Below, piece by piece: positions 44,559-59,800 of a DNA stretch of 64,000 nucleotides. The DNA is taken from assembly GCA_013407085.1 (NCBI GenBank), contig JACCGJ010016143.1:1-64000 (forward strand), written 5' to 3'. The stretch is from Atriophallophorus winterbourni. Taxonomy: Eukaryota; Platyhelminthes; Trematoda; Plagiorchiida; Microphallidae. The notes beneath the pieces were generated by a model. The model worked only from the letters and a program-made list of their open reading frames with translations. It had not been told where the DNA came from and made no database searches. The number at the start of each line of letters is the position of its first letter. The stretch's first letter is position 1. Position numbers and translations under genes: made by a program.

Positions 44559-44866
44559 AGAAGTAAAATAACAAAATGCGACATCGGTCAACTGAATTCC
44601 ACAACAAAACAATAATCTTCTTGAATGAAATTCGCGTCAAACATAAAACTCGTACGTGAAGTATTATCTATGAAAAGCAAAATACTCGAATGATTGAACT
44701 TTTCTAGTTCAACATTTCGGTGGAATCAATGGAATAATAAATCTTGAAAATCGAGTTGAAAGCAAAGATTAAGAAAGCTAAGCCCAATCAATAAAAAGCG
44801 TTTTGTGTTACTAAGTTGAAATCTCGGTCATCAGAGGTGGTACGTGTGAAGTCGTCATCATCAGTC

Positions 44867-47800
44867 TCAGTATGGCACTTTCATACACACACGACATTTA
44901 CTGACGTTGTTCAAAATCGGTCCCTCCGTCGGTCTCATTGAAAATCCTTGCGGCTTTTCGAACTGACTTTCCGGCGGATTCAGCGCGCGCAGGTAGTAGA
45001 CTTTGGCGTCGGACCAATAATGGCACATGCCTACGTTGTTGTTACACTCGATTACCGGGGAATAGCGGAACTGTTCCATGCAACTGCCAGGCGAGGAAAG
45101 CTGTTGTCCTCCGCCATGTTTTCCCGTCGTATGCTACAAATGCGAAGAGCGGGAAGATGAAGTGAGGTGTGTAATCGAACAATTTCAACACGCAAGCTAT
45201 CGGACGATTAGAAACGGCACTTGTATTAGCGGGTTTGTTTTGTATCTAAAAATTGAGTGAATTGAGTGTTAGGCGAGTTTGATTATATTATAGGCTATAA
45301 TTAAGTAAAGTTCCTTAAAAGAAAGCAGTGAGATCTGAGATAGTTCAAATTACAGACACGTTGATTAACAACATTCCAAATCGATTTTTAGTATTACAAC
45401 GACCAAAAAATCTATAGTTAGAACGTATATTAGGTCTAGGAATCACTCAGGGCTACAAGTTTTATGGTCCTCCACTAAGCCAGATGCTCGACTCCCGATT
45501 ATTGTCTGTACGCATCTTGCCGTTGAAGTTTTGGGTGGTGTACTTTCTTGCATTTAGACACCAAAAGCATATTTTCAGGCTAGACAGCATACAGACTGCA
45601 ATCCATGAAACCTCGTTTGATCGTCGTATAACTTATCACCAGTGCGTTTACATAACTTTAAATTTTTACCCAATAGAAATTATGGAATCTAGTTATGAAC
45701 TGCCAAATCTACTCATCAGTTTCTACATCCCCATAAAAAAATCTACATCGAGGGATTGGAGCATATATCACAACGAGTTCGAGGTTTGTGAACTAGTTGT
45801 TTCATGTTTGGTGTGAGTAGAAAAGGATGAGACAAGTAAGAAACTTAGCAATTAAGTATGCATGGAAAATCGCTGATGTTGGCTTGTGTCTTCCAAGTTT
45901 TTATTCAATTCATCCTGGTTCTGACTTTTTATGAAGTATTGTAGTAATCCATCGTCAGTGTTGTAACTTAACCTACCTCTTCATTTGCATTGACGCAAAT
46001 GAGTATTTTTTCCAATCCCGTAGGTTAAGTCCATGTAAATGTGTGTGGGCAGATGTCATTGAACAAGTGGTCGTGCCAAACTTATTCCACAGTGGTTTAC
46101 AAGTTCAACTGGTTAACCTATCTCTGTGATGCGTTTTAGATAACCTTCCGCCGTGTAACGAGAAAAATAAGCGGAACGGTGATACATCTGTCGTTTTGAT
46201 CCGTCTAAACTCTCATCTCTAAAACTTGAGGAATCTGGCTGTGAAGATAAAAATCGTATATAGCGCGTGCTTACTACGTGCCCAAGTGTATGGCTGCGAA
46301 ACCTATACCAATCACGGAAGGAACGAATGGAATCTTAATACTATCAATGTACGGAACAGCTATCGTACCTTAAATATATCATGGACAGATAGATTAACGG
46401 TGCAGAAATGTTCTCTGAGGCTCGTCTATATTCACTCCATTGCGACAGTTTCACATACACGCTCTGAGCTACTCCAAATATCTACTCTATGAGGAACTGG
46501 AATCTGGAATTCTACCTTCGGGTAGGCCACAACTACCGTACAACGACGTTTGGAAAAGCGATATGAATGCATGCATGAATGAATAAAGTTAGTGCTCAGT
46601 TATTGAATATTCATCGTTTGCTTTGCCGAACATACATATAAGGTATCGGAAATGCGATTCGTCATTTTCAGACTGGAGATGTGCGGGTGTTGCAGTAGGC
46701 TGATTAAACGGCGATCACGTCAACACAGAACAAACTTTTGTGAATCAATCAAGATAACACATATTACTGTGAAAGTTGTAAAACCTTGTGAGGCACGCAA
46801 TCAAAATGTAATTCCTATGTAGAACCATTTTTACCATCGAGCGAAGGAGGCCAACAAAAGGTGCTACTAAAAGAACTTCCATTGAAGGAATCTTGATGTC
46901 ACACAACAACGATGCTAATTAGTGGTGCTCAACTCACCAGCATTAAGCTAAATCCAGCCCACAATTCTTTCCATGTATTCGGACACGGATCCAATTGCTC
47001 TGCTTGGCTATGGAATGCAAACACATGGGTTGGGGCTTCGCAGACGGCACATCGCGCGATTCGATCCATGGTCTCATTTACCGGTAATGGCTGATTGGAT
47101 CGCGGTACCGCTGTAGCAAGCCAATAGGAGCGCTCGTGACGCATATTTGACTGGCACATCGAATCGCGTTCACACTGCGTTAGAGGAAGACCACTAAATC
47201 GAACCAGGCATGAGCTGGGGGTTCCTGATAGGAAGTGGATGGAATATAGATACAAATGCGGGATAAACGATAATGCAAAATATAGAAAACTAACGTGCAT
47301 CAGACAGATTGTAAAATTATCATCACTTCTTGCGCTTATATTTGACAATAACATCAGCGAATTTTCGATGCCGTTAACAATATTAGGGAGGATGAAATTC
47401 CAAGGGCTGCGGTGTGCGACACAGTCCCTGTTTAACTTCATGACACTGTGTGAAGTCCGATTTCTCTAGAAACAATTGATATTTTATATACGAAGCATAT
47501 CCATCTGATTTAAAGAAAAACCCCTCGATGCTCTATAGAGCTCGTGTTTCTGAGATGGCTGTTCGACTGCGGAAGACAGACTTCACGAATTCGCACTCAC
47601 GTTGTGAACCATAGAATATTATTCAGAAGCAAGCCATATGGAAATAAGGTACCGGCGTCTCTCTAGAGCGTATTGACTGTATTCAGCTTCGTTTTAAAAA
47701 AATCTATCAAAGATAATAATACTACGGCTCAGTAACCGGATTGGATCTCAGGTGTTATATAAAATAACAGCAGGGTTTTCATGCTCGTTTGTCTTTTCGA

Positions 47801-50800
47801 ACCTCTCATTGAACTTATAAAATGGATAGTTTATCCCAACTCGACTCTCGGGAAACAATGCATATTCCACTAAATATCAGTTGAAAGGTGGTGTTCAATT
47901 GAAGTGAACAATATGATCTTGGATTCAGTTCGACGGTGATTGATATTGTCCCAGCATACTGAAAGGCCTTCGCTTGTTTCTCTCACTTTGAATTAAAAAA
48001 TGACTTAATGTAATCTTTTCGTTCAATAAGAAAAAAATCGGTAAACTGTAATCACCTTCCGGTGAGTAGAAAAGCATCATCACATACAGTGTGATGAAGG
48101 ATGCACAATTAAATCTACCGGTAGCCTCAGTGAACAAATGTGACAAGACTCTGGAGAACATATTCATATACTACAAGAGATTTTAAAAGTCTCTTAGTTT
48201 CGTCGGAACTATTAACAACATCTGCAGATACTAGATCGTGCGTAGCATAATGGAACTGGCACCACCGGCTGATGGTTATATTTTTGTCCAGTCTTTGAAA
48301 TCCTGATTGAATGCACACTTACTCAATTCAAATTTGTGTTGCTCGATGATATTGTCAGCTTGTACGCAGCCTTAATTTACGTGAGCTTGACGTAGTTTAC
48401 TTTATCGTACCTCTCGGCCAACTCTGCCCCGATTCACTCGAAAATGAGCACCGTATTGGCATGTGGTAAATGTAGTCCTCATAATCGAGTGCTCCATGGT
48501 TCAAACCCCATCGAAAACCATACATTTCCATCATACACAAGCATACGTTGAACAACAATGTTGTTGACCTCATTTGATCGATATCCACCAGGGATGTACA
48601 TTACAAGCATACGATGTTCAGATGCTCCACAGCGTTTCTCATGATTAAACAGTCCGATTTTGGAGGAACAATTTCTCCCCCAATGTGCACAGCGATAAGC
48701 AGTACTCGGTCGATCAGCAGCATATGCAGCTATCCGTGTGATCCGCGTTAGGCGGCCGAGGACAGCATCTGCTCTTCTCCAACTGACGCGATGATAGCAA
48801 TAAAATTAACTGCCAAAAGGTAACTCTGTGCTTCGTAAGTGAAATAAAATCTTATATGCCTCTTCACCCCAATAAAGCCAGAGATATACCCCAATCCTAT
48901 GGGGGATAGCGGCTTGATAGGGTGAAAAAATCCACTACAATGTTCTTCCTATGAAATATCAGATGGGAATTAAGTGGATCTTATAAATGAATGTTTCATC
49001 GACCGGAATTATAAAAAAAATATTTTCCTATTTGTTCATTAGAAAATTTGGGCACGTAGAACCAGTGAATTTATCTGTGACATGAATTGCCATAAGAAAT
49101 TTAATTTTGTACATTTTTTTAACTGATTGCATTGCGCTAGCCTATTAATCCATGAAACCTCACGGTTCTGTCGCGGGCGTTATAACAAAAATAAACTTCG
49201 GCGCAAGAGTGCATATTTATTGGCAATCGTGCAACTCCAAGGCTCATAACCTTAATTCGGCGGAGTAGCCTTTCAATAAACATGTTTTAAATTTGAAGAA
49301 GATTCAAGAACAAACAAAATAAACGAGTTATTTATTTAAAGGTTATGCGCTGAGTTACAAGGCAAGAGCGTGAACAAAATAGTACTTACCGAGGTCCATG
49401 CTAACTAAATCATCTACTCCTCCCCCCATTACATAACTATAACCGGTGAAGAGTTTATTTGTTCCTTCGGGACAAGTTGGATCAAGTACTTCAGGATCTT
49501 GGTAATGTCTGGCAAAAAGTATGGATGAATAATTGCTTTGACCGGCTTCACCCTTAGGGCCAGGTGGACCAGGCATTCCTGCCTCACCCATCTCTCCAGG
49601 TGGCCCGTCTTCACCGGTATCACCTCGCTCTCCCGGTTCGCCTTCCTCGCCACGTTCTCCTTCAATAAGACCAGGCTGCCCCTTCTCTCCCTTTTCACCA
49701 GGATCACCGGGTTCTCCAGTTTCACCATCTGCCCCAGGGTCGCCAACTTCGCCGGGTTCACCCGGATCACCCATCTGATGCGCTTCACCCTTTTCACCGG
49801 AGCCGAAACTACCGGGAACCCCCTTAGGCCCCATCAGCCCAGGATCTCCTGCATCACCTTTAGGTCCAGTTTCTCCACGGTCACCACGAGGTCCTACGTC
49901 ACCCGGTAGACCTTCTGGTCCATCAACTCCAGGTTGCCCGTCTTCACCAGGAGCGCCTTCCGAACCTTTCTCTCCTTTGACTCCATCTGGCCCTATTGGT
50001 CCTTCCAAACCCGTGATACCTTGATCACCATGATCACCGTCTTCTCCGCGTTCACCTCTTTCACCAACGTCACCATCTCTTGCTACCAAGCCATCTGGTC
50101 CCGGTACTCCTGCATCTCCAGGTTCACCTATGATAAAAATAGAGACATATATCTGTCGTGGAATTGTTTTAATTATTAAATCCATTTAAAATAAAACAGT
50201 ACTTTAATGAGCTGCAAATCTTTAGTTTGATTATCTCATTTGCAATTTATTATACTTTCGAGAATTTGATCAGGAAACTAACCGTATTCGGTGGTCATAT
50301 GAATTCATTAACCATGAATCCCTCGACCACAGCAAAACAATATTCAACACATGAAGCTCAGTCACTAATAATTTGGGTCGATGCAATGTAATTTACCTAT
50401 GCTTCCAGGTTCACCCATGTATCCGTCTTCGCCAGGTTCCCCAGGAGGTCCCATTTCCGCTGGTCCAGGTAGACCCTTTGGTCCTTGATCGCCATCTTTT
50501 CCTGAATTGCGAGAAAAACATTGGATGGTAACCAACAGAAAGAATTGATTTAGAAGAATTACGTATAATACTAAGCTGTTTTAAGAAAGTAAGTGCTCCG
50601 TTTTATGATGGAAAACAATTGTTCATGGTTCTGATTAATATGCAGTGAGTAGCAGTTGTGCGGGAGATATGAGCCAAATAATACAGTAGTGAAAAATAAT
50701 TCATTAAAGATGAGAGAAGTAGGATAGTCATTTGACTTTATATTTTAGGCAATTTACAAATATAAAATATTCGAAGCTACTGTGGGAATTACCGTGTTAT

Positions 50801-53800
50801 GCTACGTGGGTTAAATTCGTATCAATACAATGCGTAAAATACCACTTTGAACTTTCAATGAAGGAATATTTACTGGGATTTGGATAAAAGCCAATGAAAG
50901 TAACCTTACCGTGAAGGCCTGGTTCACCCGGTGGCCCCGAGTTGCCGGCTATTCCCATTGGACCACGTTCTCCTTTTTGTCCTGGAGGACAATCTTCTGC
51001 GTTTGGCCCCTTTTCTCCGGGAGCACCAGGTACACCTTTGTGTCCCAAGTCGCCCACTTCCCCTTTTGGGCCTTGGTCTCCGTCGGGACCAGGTTCACCA
51101 ACAGCACCTTCCGCACCTTGAATTCCAGGATCACCTTCAGGACCCTGTTCTCCTGGTGGACCGACTTCGCCATCAAGCCCAATTTCTCCCTCATCACCTA
51201 CTTCCCCTTCTGGTCCTGTGAAAGCATGACGTTTCTTCAGCATTTCAAGTTAACAAGATAATTATATAATTTGTTTCATTGTCTACCTTCTTGTCCTTGA
51301 TCGCCAACCTCTCCTTCATCACCCGGAAATCCTGCCAATCCTGGATGGCCTTTCATTCCAGGTTTTCCATGGATTACCTCTGCAGGCTCGCCATGATCAC
51401 CCTCATCTCCAGGATCACCTTTAGGGCCATCGGGGCCTGGCTCACCTATATCTCCAACAGGGCCTTTTTCACCAGGTGGACCTTGAGGGCCGATTTCACC
51501 AGGAGTTCCTCTAAGTCCTATATCGCCCTGTAAATTATAGCGATATTAGTGAGTGAACAAAGTAAGATATTGAAAGAAAATATTTGTTGGCATACAAAGA
51601 TGACTGTCAGTTAGTTAGCGCTTGAATATAATTGCATAGGATATTATATAATGTTTATCACCAACAATATTGAATAGAGAAGTCAAACACGAGATTACAT
51701 CACGATGTGATACTTCTAATTATTTTTATTTCAGAAATCATGCCTATCCCTATTACTGAGTTCACATGACGAATCCCAAGACACTTTTCGAAAGTCACTC
51801 GTTAATTAAATTTAGCTACTGAGTGCAACTCGTTTTAAAGTACTTACCGATTCATAGTTTGATTCAAAATGGAGCTTGAAGTCTGGAGTGTGAAATGCTG
51901 AGTCACGCAGCTGCACTAATGAGGCTCTTGAGTAAAACTAGAGAAAGTCAGTGAATCTCCGTAGTGATGTATCCTCGACTTACATGGCAATAATTGTGAC
52001 TGTAAGCAAGAGTTTACATCATATTTCATATTGAAAATTGATGTATCTGGAAAGTTAGAACACATATTTCACTAAATAAAATTACTCGGGATAATTTTTC
52101 GCCCCGTTCATAGGGGAAGTTTGAGGAAATCATCAGCTCAATATGCATCTTCGTGAAGGATCTACCTAGATTTTTTTTACTACAGAAAAATTATGAAACA
52201 AATTCAATGGAAATATTAAACCGATCATCGTTACGAGCGTGATGCATCTCGTATGCTTGATGATAAGAAACGAACACAAATTGGTTCCGGTGAAACAAAT
52301 GGCAGAAAACTCTGAAATTTTCACGGAATAGCTTAACATGCGTATTCAATCGAAGTAATTTCATCCCAAAGCACAAGCCGTATGCCAAAATTCGAGAAAA
52401 TCCACAAACGAGAATTCTCATACGTCAATTCAGCCTCGAAGGGTTAAGGCACGCTGCCTGATAGCCTAATGATGGTAAAACGGCCGGTTTCATTGCCATA
52501 ACGCATAGCATTCCGGATTGTTGCTGATTAATTTCAGCCAATTTGATGTAGTGATACCGAAACAAATTTACCGAAATTTGCGAATAATAAAAAGTGAGCT
52601 ACTCACTTTCTCGCCTCCTAGGCCAGGCATCCCAGCCTCCCCCTTCATTCCTGCAGTTCCATCTTCCCCAGGCGCACCCGCTTCCCCTGGTTGGCCATCA
52701 GCTCCATCTGGACCAGGTTCTCCTTTCACGCCAACTACTTCCAATCCAGAATCACCGGGTTCTCCTTCTTCTCCTTCCAAACCAGGCTCTCCGGCCTCGC
52801 CAGGTTCACCATCAATACCCGGCTTGCCGGTGTCCCCAATTTCACCTGGAACCGATTCACCTGCTGGACCAGTTGGCCCCTCTTCACCCGGTAGACCTTC
52901 TTCGCCCTGCGAACCTGAAACGCGTTAAATACAGTTTATTAGTCTCGGAAAATAAGGATATTCATAAAAAAATATGGCTATATATAATAGGTTCACATAG
53001 ATATTGTAGGTTATAGGAATTTATTATAGTAATTGAATCTCACATTGAACAATTTCTTATTTAAAGTAGCATTTGCCGAACGTCTGATTACTCTGGTGAG
53101 TGTATATATTGTTTGAAATTTTACGGTCGATGCAACATAAAACTACCATCTAAAATTATTCGCATATAGTCCATGAGTACAAACACTATTCAATGTTTAA
53201 AGCGCTTATTAACACAGTTTCATACCTGTGCGTGATCTAATCATATTCTTAAGAAAATTTTTTTCTTTCAGATGACAGTTTTTCCTCGGTTGCATAAATA
53301 TTGACCCCAAGAACTTGCAAATTACACTGCATATTCATTCACCTACTATTCAGATTGGATAATGATGTGTTATTATAAGAAATCGTTAATTTTTCACAAG
53401 CAACGCGTCTGTACTGCAGCAAAATTATTAGAAGTGAATAGATTTGTAGGTAAGTTCCGGACGACCTTTAATGCACATAGTTAACTTGACACAAGAGAAA
53501 CCGATAGACATGTGTGTCCGCCATGCTAACAGTACAAACTGTGGATGGTTTGCGGTCAAAAGAGACGATAGTCCACTAGTAAAAAGTGCCAGTCAACAGC
53601 TTTCACATGACATGCTGAATATCACAAACAACGATATTTTGTACAAATCAAACCTGAATCCTTGCATATTTCAGGGAGTAACCCGAGCCGAGTAAGATTA
53701 TTAACCATAAGTTTGCTTTCGATGTGGTGTGGATGTTTGGATTTAAAAGTTATTATTTCACCACAACGTTTGTTGTGCCCAGCAAATAGGTGCACAAATG

Positions 53801-56800
53801 TTCAGATGCATGCTGTATGACAACAGTTCACGTGACAACGCGTTCTGTGTAATACCATCATTTGGTGATACATAACGTTTGCCCAATAAACTTTATGATG
53901 TTCGCAGTATTCGTTTATACCAGCACTACATAAACTCCTTCGTCATGTACCGTTGCAACAGAAATAGCAACCTCTAATGCGAATACAAGTTACGAAGCAA
54001 CATTGATGATCAGTGTTTCAGAATCATTTTCGCAAAACATGCGTTCGGCGCTGTTAGAGAAACATGTTCATACATCCAGAGAATTTTATTTAAAATATGC
54101 TTGCTCTAAACGTACCTTGTTCTCCAGGATCCCCAACAGGTCCCATAGGGCCGGTGCTTCCTTTCTCTCCCACTTGTCCATATTCGCCTTGTTCGCCTTT
54201 TACTCCCGGTAACCCTTGTATTCCATCTGGGCCCACATCACCCAAATCACCTGGAGAACCTATTGCATCTGCATAGCGGAGTAAACGAACATGAGAAAAT
54301 TTATACATTTACATTTAACTGTTAAAATGAAGAAATGATATATCGACAACTAAAAAAGTTTCGTTAACTTTGACAAAACTCACCTGTTCCGGTCATATCC
54401 TCGCCTGGTTCTCCTTCATCGCCGGGTAAACCTTCATCACCGGGATCACCTTCGATTCCTGGTGGACCAACGGGGCCAATGTCACCTTCTAGCCCTTTCT
54501 GACTGCATTCCGCCGGATCTCCAGCTGGTCCTGGTGATCCTTCGGGTCCATCCGGACCACGTTCTCCAGGAGGACCAATATCACCGGGTTCGGAATCGAT
54601 GCTTGAAGACCCTTTTGGACCCATATCACCTTTTACACCGGTCTCACCTTTTTCACCGGGTTCCCCGACGCTGCCAGGAGCACCTATGACAAAGTGATTT
54701 TCGTGATGAACTACTTGTTTGAATGTAGAGGGTAATTCTTGATGCATTAGATACAAATTGTTGCATTTGATATGATACTTTAGAAAAAATAATGTAATTA
54801 CCTCTCCGAAACTACAATCAATATTGAACCAAAAATATTCACAATTATCCACAGTGTAACAAGATAATCCTATAATGGACATAACCTGTTGTACACAACT
54901 ATTTTCTGTTGACCATTAGTTTTACCAATGTTTTCAAACGTTTCAAATCTTACCTTCAGGTCCAACCAATCCCTTTGGGCCTACTTCACCCTCATCTCCC
55001 GGGTCACCAGGATCACCTTGGATACCTTGGTCGCCGCGATCCCCGATGCTGTGAAATCCTCCGGCACCTGGTTCGCCGAAATCACCAGGCCTACCTGTGG
55101 TAATAGAGAAAAATCGATTGGCAATATTTATCCATATTATCAAGTAAGAGTGAATAATATTCATTGCACTGTATTTGTCGATAGTTTAGTGTGAGTATGA
55201 TATCGATACTAAATGAAGCGGGTTTAATTCGTATAAATTATTTTTTATTTTTTATTTTTATTGATTTCAGTTTGACCACAATTTTTCTTACAAACCAGTT
55301 AGCTGGTCGTATACATTACACTAAATCTTAATCATTCTTGAAGCTAAGAAGAATAAGATGGTTTTTGAATTTTTAACTTTAGATTTAATACATTGTCAAA
55401 TATCTTCAGTTATCCTGCATCAACGGTGGCGTAACATAGAAAGTTCGATACTCGATAATCTTTTGATCCTGAGGGCATTCCCGTGGTTTAAATAGTACAG
55501 CGGATGTTGTAACTGACTATTCCACTAGTGCCTTCATAAGTTTATGTTTGAATTGCCTTCCTTCTAAACACTCGATTCCGATAATTTATATTATTAAGTC
55601 ACGTCTAACAGTGCATTAAACGATGAACGACATTTCAGAAAATTTGGTTAAAAACAAAACAGATGAGATAAATAATGTTGCATTAGGACGTATAGCAAAA
55701 CTTCAACCGGACCAAGCTCAGAAAATTATTTCGCGAAACATTCAATATTGAAGATTTTATATTTGTGATCGTCGACGCACATAGCTATAAAATACTGTAC
55801 TAGAATGGATCAGCTGCGATAAATATTAGGGGTCTAAACCCAACATAGCACAAAGGGTAGACCGGTGCTCACGATCACATCTGCTTTAGTTGCAACAAGT
55901 GTCACATTGAATTCCTGTATATTGGTATAAATATTGCAAACGTTTTTGTAATTTGTCAACGGAATTTAACGCCTGGAGAGCAACATTTGTTTAATGTTCA
56001 GGACTCCGTAATTTATCGTGATCTAGCATGCTTTTCAGATACTCTCTTATCAGTCACTGCAAATTCGAAGGGATAGACAACGGTGTAGAATGTCCTGTGC
56101 AGACTTAAATTGGTCAATTTTGGTGTGAGAGCCAACGATGTTCGATCGTTCATCCTAGAATTTTGGAAGGCATCCAGGGTTTCGAAAAACATGCTTTCAT
56201 GAATACATACCAAAATTTAAGTTCAACATGTGAACATTGAGGTCACACCGTTGTCGAATCGCTAAAGTTGGTAAATGATCTTGAGGTTTCGTCACAAAAT
56301 ACGAATCTCTTCTTCTTTTATCTACAATATCGCTTCTCCCCAAGAAGCGGTGAACTCACCACTCATTACTCTTTCAGAAATCACGAACTAATCTGGAACG
56401 GCAGACCAGTATACTGCCGTAGATATTCAACTTTGTTGTGAAGCAAATACTCTTACATACGCAGAACCAATTATTCTCGGTAGGGTATCATTATCTTTGT
56501 GGTTTATGAAGGTTGAGCATTAGGATCTTTTGGGTTGGAGATATGTCATAAACATGGTCGGATCAAACTGCACCGTGGGTATCCCGTATCTCTCTCTTAA
56601 TGATTGAAAAGAACCACCAGCAGCGTCAAATGTTTCCATTTGATGAGTTTAAAGTGGATGAATATCTTTCGTGGATACTATGTAATGGGATTAGCGATTC
56701 ATGTAGTCGTTGTTGCTGTACAACCACTCCGCCTACACCGCATTACCGATTTCGTGCTATTTCCACCCAGCAGGCGGAGGCAGTAGGATCAGACAATTTT

Positions 56801-59800
56801 AAGAATAAAACGATGAACAACCGTCAAGTACAATTGAATTTCATTTAATTATGTGTGGAACGAGCAATGGTAGTGTTGAACGATAAATTCAGATTCATAT
56901 ATTATAGCTCAGTAAAAATGTTAATCAAACAAGAAGATTGTTCATCTCTAAAAAAGCGGGATCTTTTGATCAATTTAACAGGGTTTACTACTGATGGATT
57001 ATGTCGTATAGGTTCCTACGAATGAATTAGTCGCTTTTGTGTTTCACATAATATAAAATCGCAGCCCGACGTACAGCGAAAGATACAAAAACAATTTTGC
57101 AACGTAGCTTCAACGGAGCAAAAGAAAACCTCAGTTTTATACCTTTCATTCCTTTTGGACCGTCTGGCCCTTGTGGCCCTTCATCTCCGGATTCCCCATC
57201 CGGAGATTCACCAGGGTCTCCTTGAGGCCCCTCTGGTCCTTCAATACCTGCAATATAGAAGGGAGAATGAACAAGGGAAGTTTATATGTTTCAATCCCGT
57301 TTACATGAAAACTCGCTGTCTAACCTTATAGAATTGTGTCTACCGAAGGACATCCACTAAAACACTTGCTTGATGTGTGTGATGGGAAAGTGACACGCGG
57401 ACACACCTTATCCCTTTACGTCCCAAGTTCCCGTATTGATTGTCGGCGCCATTTTTTGGCCATACGTGCTATATTTCTTTGGAATTCCCTACCCCAACAT
57501 GTGGTGGACTCTCCTTGCCTGGCGGCGTTTAGAGCGAAATTGGACTTACATATGCAAAAGAATAACATTCGTGAGCCTTACATTTGATAATCTCAATTGC
57601 TTTTATACTATTGTATTTTTCATGTTTTTATTAATACCGTAATGGTTCACAAGTTACCTGTCTGGACGCAAAGTAAAAGTCAGAATAGATGGTGAAACTT
57701 CTCGAACAATTGAAGCCACGAGCGGAGTCCCTCAGGGTTCGGTTCTCGGTCCGATACTGTTTCTCATATTTATAAACGATCTACCGAACTTACTAGCATG
57801 TAAGCTTGTTTTATTCGCAGATGATGTAAAAATCTGGACGAAGGTCAACTCTATCGAGGACTGTCAAGTTCTGCAAGGAGATTTGAATAAGCTGCACCAG
57901 TGGTCAATCCAAAACAAACTGCCATTTAATTTCCGCAAGTGCAAAATGTTGCAAGTCGGAAAACCCTTTCCCTTTACCTACACACTTGGCAGCCACCGCT
58001 TGAATGGAGTACATCACAAAAAGATCTCGGAATCTTGGTGTCTGGCACTTTGAAGAACAGCCTACAGTGCGAAGCCGTCTACAAGCGTGCGTGCAGCTTG
58101 CTAGGTTTACTGAAACGCATTTTCGGACGTTTCCCACCACACTCACTCGCGAAATTACTAAACACTTACATACATCCTGTCGTTGACTACGCTGTACAAG
58201 CTTGGACGCCATGGATGGAAAAAAACATCTCGCTCCTCGAACGAATTTATCACAAGGCAACCAAAATGGTTACCGGATTGAATAATTTACCCTTTGAGCA
58301 GCGACTGACCAGACTTGGACTGTGCACCCTCGAGCGCAGGCGTATCCTACACGACCTCACTCTGACATATCGAATCATCTACGCGAAATCCCACCCTCTC
58401 AAACACCTCTTCAAGTTTGGTTCGGTTGTCCCCACACGCAGCCACCCTTTGACCCTTCAAATCCCACACTCACGATTGAATTGTCGTCGTCACTTCTTCG
58501 CTGTTCGTGTATGCTTCTTGTGGAATAGCTTGCAGACAGATATTGTTACCTCAGCGAACGAGCACATCTTTAAACAAAGGTTACGAAACCTTAAGTTGAG
58601 AACTACTGCGTTGGCCCCTACCTATTGATGTCTATATTTTTTATAAAGCACGGAACTACCGTCCATCCAAAGATTCTTTTCCTTCAGTCTGTGTTGCCAT
58701 TGAGGATTATTTTTGCTCCACCTATGAAGAACTCCACGTATGAAGAACACGGATATGATCATACAAGTAACGATTTTTTTAAAAAATTTTATACGTTTAT
58801 CCTATGGTATTGTACAGCAATTTGCTTTTTTGACCATAAATCTTGAATCTTGAATCTTGAATCCTATGGTGTTGTAAAGTATTAACTTTTTTAACCATAA
58901 ATCTTTAAATATTTGAATCCTTCAATCCTTTGAACCCCAGAGGTACCACAGACATCACTGATTACCTTTCAAGCCATCTCAATGAAGTATATTTTGTAAT
59001 TTGTTTTTGGGGTTCATTGAATAAGTTTCATCCAAAAACAACATAAAGTCAACCAATGAAATTAAGTATGCACAACTGTAATATATTTGTAATGCAGTGC
59101 ATTACAAATACAACGACGAAATTTGTACATTTCTAAAAGTTATATCTTTCAACACACTTGTACATCATGTTAGCATGCTCACGGAGAGCACCCCGAAACC
59201 TGGAGTGGAGTGTAAGTAGTGGTTCTGCGGCCGAAATTATACCAGTGATTTTTTGAAGTTTGAACGATTGATACGAAATTATTGTATAGACTGTCTTCGA
59301 ATGCCTAGTTCGTTTGTGTCATGTTTATTTTCGAAAGCTAATCCTTGATTATCATGTTCTCACTATGTTGCTGTGTCATCTGATGTCAGCAAACAGATCA
59401 AAATGGGTATGTAATTATGTGGGATGCGATCAACTGCAAACAAATTGTTTTTATTAGACGCTTGAATTATTAAAAGTCTATGTTTGATCCAATGGACACT
59501 ATGACTAATATTTTTTACAATCCAGAAACAGAAAAATTCATACAAATACACGTACCGGGTGCTCCGAAATCGCCTTTGATTCCTGGAGGGCCTTGTGGGC
59601 CTGGGTCGCCTGCCTCTGCTGGAGGTGCTGAAGACCCGGTTTCACCTTTTTTGCCTCGTTCACCCCTGGAACCCTGTTCGCCAACTTCACCTGGTTCCCC
59701 GGGCTCTCCGCGATCTCCTACGTAATCTTTATATGAAAAGGATATGAATACGCTGCTGCTACTAATTTCAAATGCTGTTTTATCTCTTGGTGATACTTAC

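Larger units (their letters stand above)
44867..50127 (-). other. Gene B NC1 exons and last helix exon
   Basis: Exons: 44867-45133 (267), 46938-47224 (287) and 49390-50127 (738). NC1 begins after [15 protein letters not shown]. Junctions fall at the same residues as in gene A ([23 protein letters not shown]). The Met93-equivalent segment [15 protein letters not shown] lacks methionine. Confidence 0.92.

Noticed and set aside
46929..47441. Full 170-codon minus frame as an exon
   Set aside because: The part above 47224 is intron read-through; the NC1 homology starts exactly at the acceptor at 47225.
59160..59225. CGAAACCTGGAGTGGAGTGTAA as a family B hammerhead half
   Set aside because: Only the 3' half resembles the family; there is no CTGATGA or stem II upstream.
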